A stretch of 64,000 nt of DNA from Paenibacillus stellifer (GTDB lineage: Bacteria > Bacillota > Bacilli > Paenibacillales > Paenibacillaceae), in contig NZ_CP009286.1 in assembly GCF_000758685.1 (NCBI RefSeq), positions 4,708,501-4,772,500 of the forward strand. The letters run 5' to 3'. Under the pieces are notes generated by a model. That model made no database searches. It was given only the letters and a program-made list of their open reading frames with translations, and was not told the origin of the DNA. Position numbers and translations under genes: made by a program. Positions within the stretch are counted from its first letter, which is position 1; the number at the start of each line of letters is the position of its first letter. Of the stretch, positions 1 through 8,198 are shown piece by piece.

Positions 1-281
1 GCCCCGCCCAATCCGCCCGCAATAAAAGACAGAATGACCGGCAGCGTATCCGCAAGCTCCTTATAGGACGCATGGGGCAGCCGGAAGGCCAGGGAAGACA
101 GCAAGGTGACCAGGCTGACAGCCAGGTTGAAAGCAACGGCCTGCCGGGTCTTGTAGCGGAACATCCCCACCAGCACGGGAAGGCGGAATTCGGCGCCGCC
201 CAGCCCGATCAGGCCGCCAAGGCAGCCGATGGGCGCACCGGTCAGCAGGGCGAGCAGCATTTTTCGGGGTGTATCTTTCAC
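1..281 (-). CDS. TauE/SafE family sulfite/anion exporter (N-terminal part)
   Basis: The first ~93 residues of a polytopic membrane protein are in the window; the rest lies beyond base 1. The N-terminus has the Gly-rich first helix of the TauE/SafE family (GGLIGLGGAEFRLPVL), followed by a charged loop (RYKTRQAVAFN) and a second hydrophobic helix. The family exports sulfite, sulfonates or related anions across the plasma membrane. I chose the GTG at 281 because an AAGGAG ribosome site lies 10 bases upstream of it; the first ATG, at 260, would be too far away. It is transcribed divergently from the regulator at 504, which could control it. The substrate cannot be told from sequence. Confidence 0.8.
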   Translation of the reverse strand, partial: MKDTPRKMLLALLTGAPIGCLGGLIGLGGAEFRLPVLVGMFRYKTRQAVAFNLAVSLVTLLSSLAFRLPHASYKELADTLPVILSFIAGGLGG

Positions 282-503
282 GGAGAAACAACTCCTTCGG
301 CGGAGACTGTAAGACTCCACTGCATTTTTGAATCAATTTTCGAATCAATTTATTGAATAAAACCGAACGAAACGTTACATTTTGATACAAAACACAACAA
401 AACCGGATTTTTAAAAAAAGTTTATCCCAGTTTATAATCAGTTACAAGAGCAAAATTAAACGCAAATTTACGATATGTTGAAAAATCATGCGAGGTGACA
501 TCA

Positions 504-1439
504 TTGACCGAGCCTTTGTCCTACTCTCCCGAAGAAGTGGCCAAAATCCTGAAAATTTCCAAGGGCACCGTCTACGATCTGCTGAAACGCGGCGAGCTCC
601 CCTCTTACCGGATCGGCAAGAAGCTTCGCGTCGCTCCCGCCGACCTCGAAGCCTATACCCGCCCCGCCTATGGCGCAGGCCAGCGGCCGACTTCAGCTCC
701 CCCGATGTCCGTCGAGAAGCTTATTCTGGATAATCACGGCCTTATCATTTGCGGCCAGGATATTGTGCTGGACGTGCTGTCGCGTCACATTGAATCCGGC
801 TATCCCGGCGTCCGGTCCCTGCGCTCCTATATCGGAAGCCTGGACGGGCTGCTCGCCCTGTACCGGGGAACGGCTAATGTCGCCGCCGCCCATCTCTGGG
901 ACGGAGAGACCGACGAATACAACCTGCCCTATGTGCGCAGACTGCTGCCCGGGCAGCGGAGCGTCGTTGTCGGTCTCGTGTTCCGCCAGCAGGGCCTCTA
1001 TGTCGCCCCCGGCAATCCGAAAGGCATCGTCTCCTGGGAGAGCCTGCTGGAGCCGGGAATCACCATCGCCAACCGGGAGAAAGGCTCCGGAACCCGGATC
1101 ATGCTGGACGAATGGCTGCGGGGCAAGCAGCTTGAGCCGGAGCGCATTCAGGGGTATGAGCATGAGGAGCTGAGCCATATCGCGGTGGCGAGCGCGGTTG
1201 CCCGGGGACTTGCGGATACGGGACTCGGCACGGAGAAGGCTGCGGAGCAAGTATCCGGGGTCGATTTTATCCCGCTCAAGAAGGAACGCTATGATCTCGT
1301 CTTTGACCGGAAGGATATGGACAAGCCGGCGTTCCGGGCGCTGCTCGCGGTACTCCGCTCGCCCGAATTCAAGCATGAAGTGGCCGGTCTTGGCGGCTAC
1401 GATGTCTCGCTGTGCGGGGAAATCGTGGGCGAGGTGTGA
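504..1439 (+). CDS. Excisionase-type HTH regulator with periplasmic-binding-protein-like ligand domain
   Basis: A one-component transcriptional regulator of about 311 residues. Residues 1-55 form a MerR/excisionase-type helix-turn-helix (SPEEVAKILKISKGTVYDLL, then RIGKKLRV). The remainder is a PBP-like domain of the kind called 'substrate-binding domain-containing' in molybdate/tungstate-type regulators (SYIGSLDGLLALYRGTANVA, IANREKGSGTRIMLDEWL). Such proteins sense a small anion or cofactor and control a transporter or enzyme. The TTG at 504 is preferred because GAGGTG lies 6 bases upstream; an in-frame GTG at 495 has no ribosome site. The gene is divergent from the TauE-type permease, a plausible target, and is followed by a strong terminator. 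The ligand is unknown. Confidence 0.8.
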   Translation: MTEPLSYSPEEVAKILKISKGTVYDLLKRGELPSYRIGKKLRVAPADLEAYTRPAYGAGQRPTSAPPMSVEKLILDNHGLIICGQDIVLDVLSRHIESGYPGVRSLRSYIGSLDGLLALYRGTANVAAAHLWDGETDEYNLPYVRRLLPGQRSVVVGLVFRQQGLYVAPGNPKGIVSWESLLEPGITIANREKGSGTRIMLDEWLRGKQLEPERIQGYEHEELSHIAVASAVARGLADTGLGTEKAAEQVSGVDFIPLKKERYDLVFDRKDMDKPAFRALLAVLRSPEFKHEVAGLGGYDVSLCGEIVGEV

Positions 1440-1522
1440 GGGGGAAGGCGCGGTTATTGGTTACGGGGAGAGATCCGATTAGACCAGAGGCCGATTGGAT
1501 CAGACTCCGGCAAAATAAAAAT

Positions 1523-1562
1523 GCTCTTGTCCAGCCCATCTCGGGCAGACAAGAGCTTTTTT
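1523..1562 (+). terminator. Rho-independent terminator after the HTH/PBP regulator
   Basis: A perfect 9-bp stem (GCTCTTGTC with GACAAGAGC) and a 16-base loop are followed directly by six T residues. Confidence 0.85.
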
Positions 1563-1651
1563 CGATGAGAACAGCATTTATCAAGCACAATATTGAACGA
1601 ACCAGGGCCGCTTGCTTCACGCCCTGATCCTGATATATGGAATTTTTTTCC

Positions 1652-3322
1652 TTACACCAAGTAATCTTCAAAAGACACCGGCACGCCGTCAACCAAGGCA
1701 TTCGGCCCCTCCGGCCCGGCTGCAAGAAATATCCGCTCGCCCGCCGAGCTGTCCCAGGCGACCGACCGGATGGCCGATCCATCCCAGTCGAAGGCGGGCT
1801 GTCCCGTCTCCATCGCTTCCGCGAAGGCTTCCAGCCCGGCGATTCCAGCGGCTGACGCTTCAGCCGCTCCCAGCGCCTCGACAATGACTCCGCCCTGTCT
1901 CTGCTGCAAGTTAACCTCTGTATAATCCGGACGTTCGGTTAGTCCGTATTCGCCGGACAAGTAGACGGCGAAATAGACGGAGTCCGTCTGTCCGTACAGC
2001 GCCCGCGGCTTCGCCAGCCATGTGCCGGGCGGCAGTATGCCGACAGGGCTTGGGCTTCCCTCCGGCCCCGTGAACAGGGCGGCCGTCACATTCCGCCGGT
2101 ACAGCACCTCCATATGGCGGCTCTGGTGGCGCGGATCGCCCTCGCTATAGCCGTCGCCGGGCGGGAAGAAATACAGCCGGTTGACCCGGCGACCGGGCTT
2201 CACCGGAAGCGAATAAGCCCAGCGAAGCTGCTCGTTGTCGAATTCGTCCACCCGTTCCCACAGCCCGCCGGCGGCGTAGTCCTCCGTTATATAGGCGTAG
2301 GAATGAAGCTCCGGCTGAGCCGGGCCGACCGGGACAACCTTCCGCGTAGCCTTCTTCGCTTCAGACGGCTGGCTCCGGTCCAGCGCCAGACGCCGCGCCG
2401 CTTCCGGAGCTTCATAATAGAGAAAGCCGGCATATTCCGTTCGCGGCATCTTCTCCGGCAGCGCGAAATCCCCGAACTGCACATAATCATGCAGCACATT
2501 GGCATCGCCCGGCACATCATGCGGCCAGCCTCTGGAGTGGGCGCCAACCCAGGCGCCCTGCAAATAGAACAACGCCCGCTGGCCCCACAAGTAATCCAGC
2601 ATCTCCTTCAGACCGCTGCGCAGGTCTTCGTCGCTCTCCCCCGCCATCTCCAGGGCGCAGGTATAGGCTTGAACCCAATGCCAGAACCAAGGCAGGCTGC
2701 CGTATTCGGGCATGCCGCTCTCCCGGATATACCGCAAGGTCTCCTTAAGGCAGGCTCTCCCGTCTTCCACCAGCTCCTTGTCGCCGAAGAGGCTGCCGAA
2801 GATCAGCTTGGCCGCCGTGTATTTCGCCTCGTGATGTCCATAATATTCAAGCGGCTTGCGGAAGAAGCCGCTGGCGTACACATGCTCGATCGCCGAATCC
2901 AACAGTTCCCGAACGCGCTCGCTGAGGGCATCTCCGTATCTTTGACGGAAATAGGCCATCAGGCTGCCCATGATTTCAACCGGAAGCTCATGCGGCAGAG
3001 CCTCTGCCGGAACTGGCGCCAGCCCAAGCGGCCAGTGGCCATACTGCTTCGTACCGGGGACACGGTTCTGCAGCAGCAGCGTCCGCTCCAGCACGCCTTC
3101 CGCCTGCGACACCGCCTCGATCCGGTCGAAGGTTACGTCCAGGGACTGATCCTTGGCTGCCGCAAACAAGTAGGACGCATAATAGAAATTATTCCGCACA
3201 TCATCATGAAACCATAATCCGCCTTCAAGCAGCGGCAGTTCTGCCGCTGCTTCCGCAATTGCAATGATCAGCTGTCTTTGACGTTCCCGGGGTGTTCCCG
3301 GAACTGCAGCATCTTTCCCCAT
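1652..3322 (-). CDS. Uncharacterised 556-residue protein, probably alpha-helical
   Basis: I do not recognise this family with confidence. The protein has no signal peptide or membrane segment, so it is probably cytoplasmic. The first ~300 residues are rich in amphipathic helices with many aromatics (LWFHDDVRNNFYYASYLF, YYGHHEAKYTAAKLIFGSLFG, LPWFWHWVQAYTCALEM), which suggests an alpha/alpha-barrel like those of polysaccharide lyases and unsaturated glucuronyl hydrolases. The C-terminal ~250 residues look more beta-rich. The ATG at 3322 is chosen because GGAGG (3330-3334) sits 7 bases upstream; an in-frame ATG at 3349 lacks a good site. It is divergent from kduI, so a role in uronate or glycan breakdown is a guess from context only. 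Confidence 0.6.
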   Translation of the reverse strand: MGKDAAVPGTPRERQRQLIIAIAEAAAELPLLEGGLWFHDDVRNNFYYASYLFAAAKDQSLDVTFDRIEAVSQAEGVLERTLLLQNRVPGTKQYGHWPLGLAPVPAEALPHELPVEIMGSLMAYFRQRYGDALSERVRELLDSAIEHVYASGFFRKPLEYYGHHEAKYTAAKLIFGSLFGDKELVEDGRACLKETLRYIRESGMPEYGSLPWFWHWVQAYTCALEMAGESDEDLRSGLKEMLDYLWGQRALFYLQGAWVGAHSRGWPHDVPGDANVLHDYVQFGDFALPEKMPRTEYAGFLYYEAPEAARRLALDRSQPSEAKKATRKVVPVGPAQPELHSYAYITEDYAAGGLWERVDEFDNEQLRWAYSLPVKPGRRVNRLYFFPPGDGYSEGDPRHQSRHMEVLYRRNVTAALFTGPEGSPSPVGILPPGTWLAKPRALYGQTDSVYFAVYLSGEYGLTERPDYTEVNLQQRQGGVIVEALGAAEASAAGIAGLEAFAEAMETGQPAFDWDGSAIRSVAWDSSAGERIFLAAGPEGPNALVDGVPVSFEDYLV

Positions 3323-3427
3323 CATTATGCCTCCGTTCATACGGTTCATTTTCTGCTCACGCGTTCATTTTACAATAAAAAAGTCTTCACATAAACCTAA
3401 ACATACAAAATAATCCGAAAACACACC

Positions 3428-3456
3428 TTGATAAATGAACGTAAATGGAGTAGATT
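3428..3456 (+). promoter_or_regulatory. Candidate promoter of the kduI operon
   Basis: TTGATA (3428-3433) and TAGATT (3451-3456) are separated by 17 bp, close to the SigA consensus, about 45 bases before the kduI start codon. Confidence 0.45.
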
Positions 3457-3502
3457 GTACTAATATGAACCACATTTTTTATAAAAAGGAGCATGCAAAA
3501 TC

Positions 3503-4336
3503 ATGGAAAGACGCTTTGCTTCCCATCCGAATGAAGTCAAGCAGTTCGATACCGGACGTCTTCGGCAAGAATTTCATGTGCCGGTGCTGTTCGCAGCGGA
3601 CGAACTCAAGCTGGTGCTGACTCACGAGGACCGCATGATTGTCGGCGGAGCCATGCCGGTGAAAGAACCGGTCGTGCTCGCAACCGATCTGAAGGAGCTC
3701 GGTGTCACTTATTTTCTGGAGCGCCGCGAGCTCGGCATTATCAATGTCGGCGGCAAAGGAACCGTGGTAGCGGACGGAGCCGAGTATGAGCTGAACGCCA
3801 AGGAATGTCTGTATGTCGGCGCGGGGACGAAGGATGTGCAGTTCAAGAGTGCGGACAGTGCAAATCCGGCGAAGTTCTATCTGAATTCCGCTCCGGCCCA
3901 CAAGACATATCCGACGGTCAAGGCGACGCTGGAATCGTCCGAATTTGCGGATCTCGGCGACATCAAGAACTCCAACGAACGTTCGATTCACCGGCTTATT
4001 CATGCGAATGGCATTCAGAGCTGCCAGCTCGTTATGGGCCTGACCCAGCTGAAGCCGGGCAATATGTGGAACACAATGCCGGCTCACACCCATCCGCGCC
4101 GGATGGAAGCCTATTTCTATTTCGAGCTTCCGGAAGACGCCGTAGTCGTGCATCTGATGGGCGAGCCGAAGGAGACGCGCCACATCATCATGCGCAACGA
4201 AGAAGCCGTCATCTCCCCAAGCTGGTCGATTCACAGCGGCGTTGGCACGAGCAATTATACCTTCATCTGGAGTATGGCCGGAGATAATATCCGGTACGAC
4301 GATATGGACCCTGTCTCCATGAAAGAGTTACAATAG
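3503..4336 (+). CDS. kduI: 5-dehydro-4-deoxy-D-glucuronate isomerase KduI
   Basis: KduI converts 4-deoxy-L-threo-5-hexosulose uronate, released from unsaturated uronates by pectin or glycosaminoglycan breakdown, to 3-deoxy-D-glycero-2,5-hexodiulosonate in the cytoplasm. The 277-residue length matches the E. coli enzyme (278). Family hallmarks include the start MERRFASHPNEVKQFDT, the motif GGAMPVKEPV, and the metal-site cupin region with MPAHTHPRRMEAYFYFELP, where the two His and a Glu are expected ligands. A GGAG ribosome site lies just upstream. It is the first gene of a same-strand group with a DeoR regulator (36-base gap) and kduD, and these supply consecutive steps of the pathway. The later KDG kinase and aldolase are not in the window. 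Confidence 0.95.
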   Translation: MERRFASHPNEVKQFDTGRLRQEFHVPVLFAADELKLVLTHEDRMIVGGAMPVKEPVVLATDLKELGVTYFLERRELGIINVGGKGTVVADGAEYELNAKECLYVGAGTKDVQFKSADSANPAKFYLNSAPAHKTYPTVKATLESSEFADLGDIKNSNERSIHRLIHANGIQSCQLVMGLTQLKPGNMWNTMPAHTHPRRMEAYFYFELPEDAVVVHLMGEPKETRHIIMRNEEAVISPSWSIHSGVGTSNYTFIWSMAGDNIRYDDMDPVSMKELQ

Positions 4337-4372
4337 AGACAAAATACGCACGGATAGAGAGGCAGACAGGTC

Positions 4373-5128
4373 ATGAACCCGATCAGACGGCACGAACTAA
4401 TCATGGAAGTGATGCTGAATCAGAAAGACGTTACGGTTAACGAACTGAGCGAGAAGCTGCAGGTAACCGGGAAGACGATCCGCGAGGACCTCACCAGACT
4501 GGAGGAGCAGGGTCTTATCAAGCGCGTGCACGGCGGAGCCGTGCTGGCGCAGAGCGACCAATTCGGCATACTCCCCTCCAAAGAGCCGCTGGGCACATTC
4601 TCCGGCGAGAAGGCGGAGATCGCCGAGCGGGCGGTCCGCTATATCGAGCGTGAGGATATTATCGCACTGGACGGAGGCAGCACCACGCTGGCCATCGCCC
4701 GGCGTCTGGACAATCTTCCCCTGACCGTGATAACCAACGACGTCCATATTATCAGCGAGCTTGTTCCCAAGGATCAGATTCAGCTTGTCGTCCCGGGGGG
4801 CTACCGCGTCCGGAACACCTTGACCGGTCCAGAAGCCGTCTCCTATGTAAGCAGTCTTAATATAAAAAAAGCATTTCTGTCGGCTACCGCCGTCCATATC
4901 GAGCACGGGCTCTCGGTGTATACGGGAGATGCCCTGGAATATAAGCAGGCGCTCGTCAAGACGGCGAACCAGGTCATTGCCGTCGTCGATCACCATAAAT
5001 TCGGCCGGACCGCGCTCCGCACCTTCGCGACACTGCGGGAAGTCGATGCGCTGATTACCGACAAGGGCCTCCCGTCCGAAACAGAGGCTTCATTCCGGGC
5101 CGCCGGCGCCGATATCGACTGCGGGTGA
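4373..5128 (+). CDS. DeoR/GlpR family transcriptional regulator
   Basis: A 251-residue regulator. Residues 5-57 are the DeoR winged helix (RRHELIMEVMLNQKDVTVNELS, then IREDLTRLEEQGLIKRVHGGAVL). The rest is the sugar-phosphate-binding DeoR C-terminal domain, with the family marks LDGGSTTLAIARRL, ITNDVHI and AVVDHHKFGR. Such proteins usually repress sugar catabolic operons until a phosphorylated intermediate binds. It sits between kduI and kduD on the same strand, so it most likely controls this uronate operon in response to a deoxy-ketogluconate-type intermediate; that is inference. No operator was identified. Confidence 0.9.
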   Translation: MNPIRRHELIMEVMLNQKDVTVNELSEKLQVTGKTIREDLTRLEEQGLIKRVHGGAVLAQSDQFGILPSKEPLGTFSGEKAEIAERAVRYIEREDIIALDGGSTTLAIARRLDNLPLTVITNDVHIISELVPKDQIQLVVPGGYRVRNTLTGPEAVSYVSSLNIKKAFLSATAVHIEHGLSVYTGDALEYKQALVKTANQVIAVVDHHKFGRTALRTFATLREVDALITDKGLPSETEASFRAAGADIDCG

Positions 5129-5173
5129 ACAGATTACACATTCATCTCTAACCCGAAAAGGAGCATATCGCTT

Positions 5174-5929
5174 ATGTCAACTTTATTCAGCCTGAAAGGC
5201 AAGACAGCGCTCGTAACCGGTGCCGCCCAGGGCTTGGGCCAAGGCATCGCCCTGGCGCTTGCCGAAGCCGGCGCCGATATCGTATCCGTATCGCTGAATA
5301 CCAGCGAAGAGACCGTGAAGCAGGCCGAAGCATTCGGCGTGAAAGCCCTCAGCGTTGAAGCGGATCTCGGCGACCACAGCGTCCTGCAATCCGCATTCGA
5401 CCAAGCCATTACGCTGACCGGCAAGGTCGACATCCTCGTGAACAACGCCGGCATCATCCGCCGTGCACCAGCCAAGGATCACAGCGAGAAAGACTGGTTC
5501 GACGTCATCAACCTGAACCTTAACACCGTATTCCTGCTGTCCCAGATCGCGGGCAGACATTATATCGAGAGAGGATCGGGCAAAATCATCAACATCTGCT
5601 CCATGCTCTCCTACCAGGGCGGCATCAATGTGCCGGGCTATACCGCCGCCAAGCACGGCGTAGCGGGCCTGACCAAGGCGTTCGCCAATGAATGGGCGCA
5701 GTATGGCGTGAACACCAACGCCATCGCTCCGGGCTACATGGCGACCGAGAACACCGCGCCGATCCGCGCCGACGAGAACCGTTCGAGCTCCATCCTTGAC
5801 CGGATTCCGGCCGGCCGCTGGGGCACGCCGGATGACGTGAAGGGGCCAGCTGTATTCCTGGCTTCCGCCGCTTCCGATTATCTGAACGGCCATATTCTCT
5901 GCGTCGACGGCGGCTGGCTGGCGCGCTGA
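5174..5929 (+). CDS. kduD: 2-dehydro-3-deoxy-D-gluconate 5-dehydrogenase KduD
   Basis: A short-chain dehydrogenase of 251 residues that reduces the KduI product to 2-keto-3-deoxygluconate with NAD(P)H. It has the nucleotide-binding TGAAQGLGQGIALALAEAGA motif (residues ~16-35), NNAG (~91), catalytic Ser in INICSMLSYQGG, and Tyr and Lys in YTAAKHGVAGL. The C-terminus (GHILCVDGGWLAR) is typical of KduD. An AAGGAG ribosome site precedes the ATG at 5174. It is the last gene of the kduI-deoR-kduD group and is followed by a strong terminator at 5952. Confidence 0.93.
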   Translation: MSTLFSLKGKTALVTGAAQGLGQGIALALAEAGADIVSVSLNTSEETVKQAEAFGVKALSVEADLGDHSVLQSAFDQAITLTGKVDILVNNAGIIRRAPAKDHSEKDWFDVINLNLNTVFLLSQIAGRHYIERGSGKIINICSMLSYQGGINVPGYTAAKHGVAGLTKAFANEWAQYGVNTNAIAPGYMATENTAPIRADENRSSSILDRIPAGRWGTPDDVKGPAVFLASAASDYLNGHILCVDGGWLAR

Positions 5930-5951
5930 TCACCCGTCCGCAAGCAAGCAC

Positions 5952-5986
5952 AAGAAACCGGTTCTCCCTGGGGAGGCCGGTTTCTT
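5952..5986 (+). terminator. Rho-independent terminator after kduD
   Basis: A 10-bp perfect stem (AAGAAACCGG with CCGGTTTCTT) lies about 25 bases after the kduD stop. The stem is also U-rich on the 3' side, so it works as a classical terminator. Confidence 0.85.
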
Positions 5987-6150
5987 GTTGTGTTGCAGCA
6001 GCGACCTGTGCTTATTTTGCAAAAAGGTATTCATCCGGTATTGTTATCCGGGCCGAATGCTCCAGGCATCCGGATGCCGAAGCGGCTGCGGGATGATTAT
6101 CATGCCATCGGGGAGCTTGTAGTCGATAAGTTGGCGGACGAATGCCGCTC

Positions 6151-7065
6151 TTACTTCGCAGACTCTTGCTCAGCAGCTTCCTTCAAGAACTCCAGCGCTT
6201 TATCATGATTTTTGGAGTTCGGGAATATCCCGGCGATCAATTTCGTATCGTTATGAAGAACCGGCAGGGATGCCGCCAGCTTGCTATCCGTAAAATTGAT
6301 GCCATAAGCCGACTCAATGCCGTCTTCCGTATTGACAGCCTTCTCCACAATGCCGTCTCCGCTCTTGCCTCCGAGCCATTCCGCAAGCCAGGAATCCTTC
6401 AGCTTCTCGATACCTTCTCCCTGTGCCAGCCAGGCAAGGGTATCCTTGTCGAGCACGACGAGATCCGGCGGATCAACCGACATCTCCGCCATCGCCTTCT
6501 GTCTGTAAGCGACCTCGGTCGCTCCTCCATTCGAAGTTAGCGGGATAAGCCGTGTCTCCACCCTCTTCCAGTCCGGGAAGGACTTCAGGATCGCAGCCTC
6601 CAGCGGGGCGCCGTCTCCCTCGGGGTCATCCTCGGCCATGAAGTTGCCAAGGAACAAAATATTCAGATCAACCGGAGGCAGACTGGCCAGATAGCGCTGT
6701 TTATCCAGATGATTCTTATAGGCAATTCCGCCTCCGATTAGCACGGCCACAGCGATGATTCCCAGTATGACCTGTGTCCGGTATAGTCTGAAGAAATCCT
6801 CAAGCCGCCGTGCCGTGCCTGCAAAGCGCCCGTACTTCTGCAGCCGGTTGCTCTCGGCTTCTTCCACCTCCTGCTTGGCATGCGTGTCCAGAATCAGGCG
6901 GTAGGCCTGCACCTCCTTCTCGAAGGCCAGTGCTTCCGCGGTCCCGGGTGCTCCGATCGAGCGGCGGCGCTTCAGCAGCATGTCAAAACGGCGGTTCACT
7001 TCTTCCATCTGGACCTCTTCGGGAAGTCCCAGAAACTCGTAAGCTTCCTTCACCTTATCGTTCAA
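6151..7065 (-). CDS. Membrane protein with degenerate J-like domain and extracytoplasmic binding-protein-like domain
   Basis: A 304-residue protein with an unusual order of parts. Residues 1-65 resemble a J domain (KEAYEFLGLPEEVQMEEVNRRF, then a second long helix), but the HPD tripeptide that stimulates DnaK is absent. A charged linker leads to a single membrane helix (TQVILGIIAVAVLIGGGIAY, ~95-115). The outer ~190 residues look like an extracellular solute-binding lobe (LNILFLGNF, PPDLVVLDKDTLAWLAQGEGI). The start is a TTG with AAGGAGAG 8 bases upstream. No operon partner is visible. It may sense an outer ligand and act through the cytoplasmic helical domain, which is inference only. Confidence 0.75.
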   Translation of the reverse strand: MNDKVKEAYEFLGLPEEVQMEEVNRRFDMLLKRRRSIGAPGTAEALAFEKEVQAYRLILDTHAKQEVEEAESNRLQKYGRFAGTARRLEDFFRLYRTQVILGIIAVAVLIGGGIAYKNHLDKQRYLASLPPVDLNILFLGNFMAEDDPEGDGAPLEAAILKSFPDWKRVETRLIPLTSNGGATEVAYRQKAMAEMSVDPPDLVVLDKDTLAWLAQGEGIEKLKDSWLAEWLGGKSGDGIVEKAVNTEDGIESAYGINFTDSKLAASLPVLHNDTKLIAGIFPNSKNHDKALEFLKEAAEQESAK

Positions 7066-7407
7066 CGGTTCTCTCTCCTTCTTGAGCGGACAAACGAGTG
7101 TATATCTAGATCATATCACAGATTTAATGCGCTTTCCTTCTTCCACAAGAAGGGGGCGGAAGAAGGCGCGTCTCTCGCCCTGACAACTTCTGCTTACCCT
7201 GCTGCAGCATCCAAACAGCCCGGGCGAACAGTCCGGGACAAGAGACATTTGCTGCAAGCGGATATCGATCTTGGAACATTTACGCCCACTAGTCGGCCAG
7301 GACAGCCCGTGTTCTCTGCCGATATCTGCTTTTCTCCATTCTTTCCACACAATTCCCCCTTACACTGAGTGTGATAGTAAAGAATTGTACTGGGGGAATT
7401 GTTGGGT

Positions 7408-7893
7408 ATGAATATGACGCATTACATGTCCCTTCTGGCGGACAACCAGCCTTGGAATCTGATTATCTTCATGGCGATCCCCGTGATCTTCGCCGAGACG
7501 ATTACGGTGACGGAATTTTTCATTCTGTTCGGCAAAAACACAGGCGGCGGCCTGCGCTCCTTCAACCGGGTTTGCAGCATCCTGGCCGGCCTGTATTTTA
7601 CAGGCATCTTCCTGTATCTGTTCCCTACCGCATTCGTGCCTTTAACCGTGAACGGGGAATGGCATACCTGGGTGGATGTGGTGGCTGTCAGCTTTTACCT
7701 GAGCGGCGTATTCTTCCTGCTGCCATTGGCTCTGCTCGATTTGGGACTTATCGCCCGCCGGAGTCCGGAAGAGCGGAAGATGAAGCTGCATTTCATCTTC
7801 GTCAGCGGCTTTCTCGTCGTCGCCCACATCGCCATGATCTTCGGCATGGTTAATCCCGAGATCATCAGCGGCATGGCGGGAATGAGTCACTGA
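7408..7893 (+). CDS. Small polytopic membrane protein (DUF6803-like)
   Basis: About 161 residues with four to five hydrophobic helices: IIFMAIPVIFAETITVTEFF, ILAGLYFTGIFLYLFPTAF, VAVSFYLSGVFFLLPLALL and FIFVSGFLVVAHIAMIFGM. It resembles uncharacterised Firmicute membrane proteins sometimes called permeases; no catalytic motif or transporter signature is visible. The C-terminal His in GMSH and intramembrane Glu and His residues could bind a metal or heme, but this is speculation. The ATG at 7408 is chosen because GGGGGA lies 10 bases upstream; an in-frame TTG at 7399 would extend it by three residues. It stands alone and is followed by a terminator hairpin. Confidence 0.7.
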   Translation: MNMTHYMSLLADNQPWNLIIFMAIPVIFAETITVTEFFILFGKNTGGGLRSFNRVCSILAGLYFTGIFLYLFPTAFVPLTVNGEWHTWVDVVAVSFYLSGVFFLLPLALLDLGLIARRSPEERKMKLHFIFVSGFLVVAHIAMIFGMVNPEIISGMAGMSH

Positions 7894-8012
7894 TTCCTGT
7901 TTCCGACATGGCGGAACACCGGCCTTCCTGTTTTATGTGCACGAATGTATTTAGCTGCGATTGCTTCATTCAAGCCTACTGTACTTACATATGAGCTATC
8001 ACATTACACAAG

Positions 8013-8046
8013 ATACCGCCCATTGGGACAAGATGGGCGGTATTTC
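8013..8046 (+). terminator. Terminator hairpin after the small membrane protein
   Basis: A stem of 11 bp (ATACCGCCCAT with ATGGGCGGTAT) is followed by TTTCTGT. Confidence 0.65.
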
Positions 8047-8062
8047 TGTATCCGGATAGCGG

Positions 8063-8115
8063 AACTTCGGGCCATGCTGGCCCGAAGTTGCAGGGCTTGG
8101 GGCGGCTTGCCCCAA
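8063..8115. repeat. Two adjacent inverted repeats at the left edge of the AT-rich islet
   Basis: One perfect 11-bp inverted repeat (AACTTCGGGCC with GGCCCGAAGTT, 8063-8089) is followed by a second palindromic stretch (TTGGGG with CCCCAA, about 8097-8115). They lie where base composition changes from GC-rich to AT-rich. Their role is unknown. Confidence 0.5.
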
Positions 8116-8198
8116 ACCAATAGAGCAATATCATACAAGAATGCTGATGCCTCTTGGGGTACACTAAGTATCAGACATTCAGGAAAGGAGGAACGTTT

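Noticed and set aside
2114..3217. Long plus-strand reading frame of 367 codons
   Set aside because: It lies opposite the 556-residue minus-strand gene, which has a ribosome site and plausible protein composition; the plus frame is a codon-bias shadow.
3350..3440. A catabolite-repression (cre) site upstream of kduI
   Set aside because: No stretch fits the consensus with its central CG well enough.
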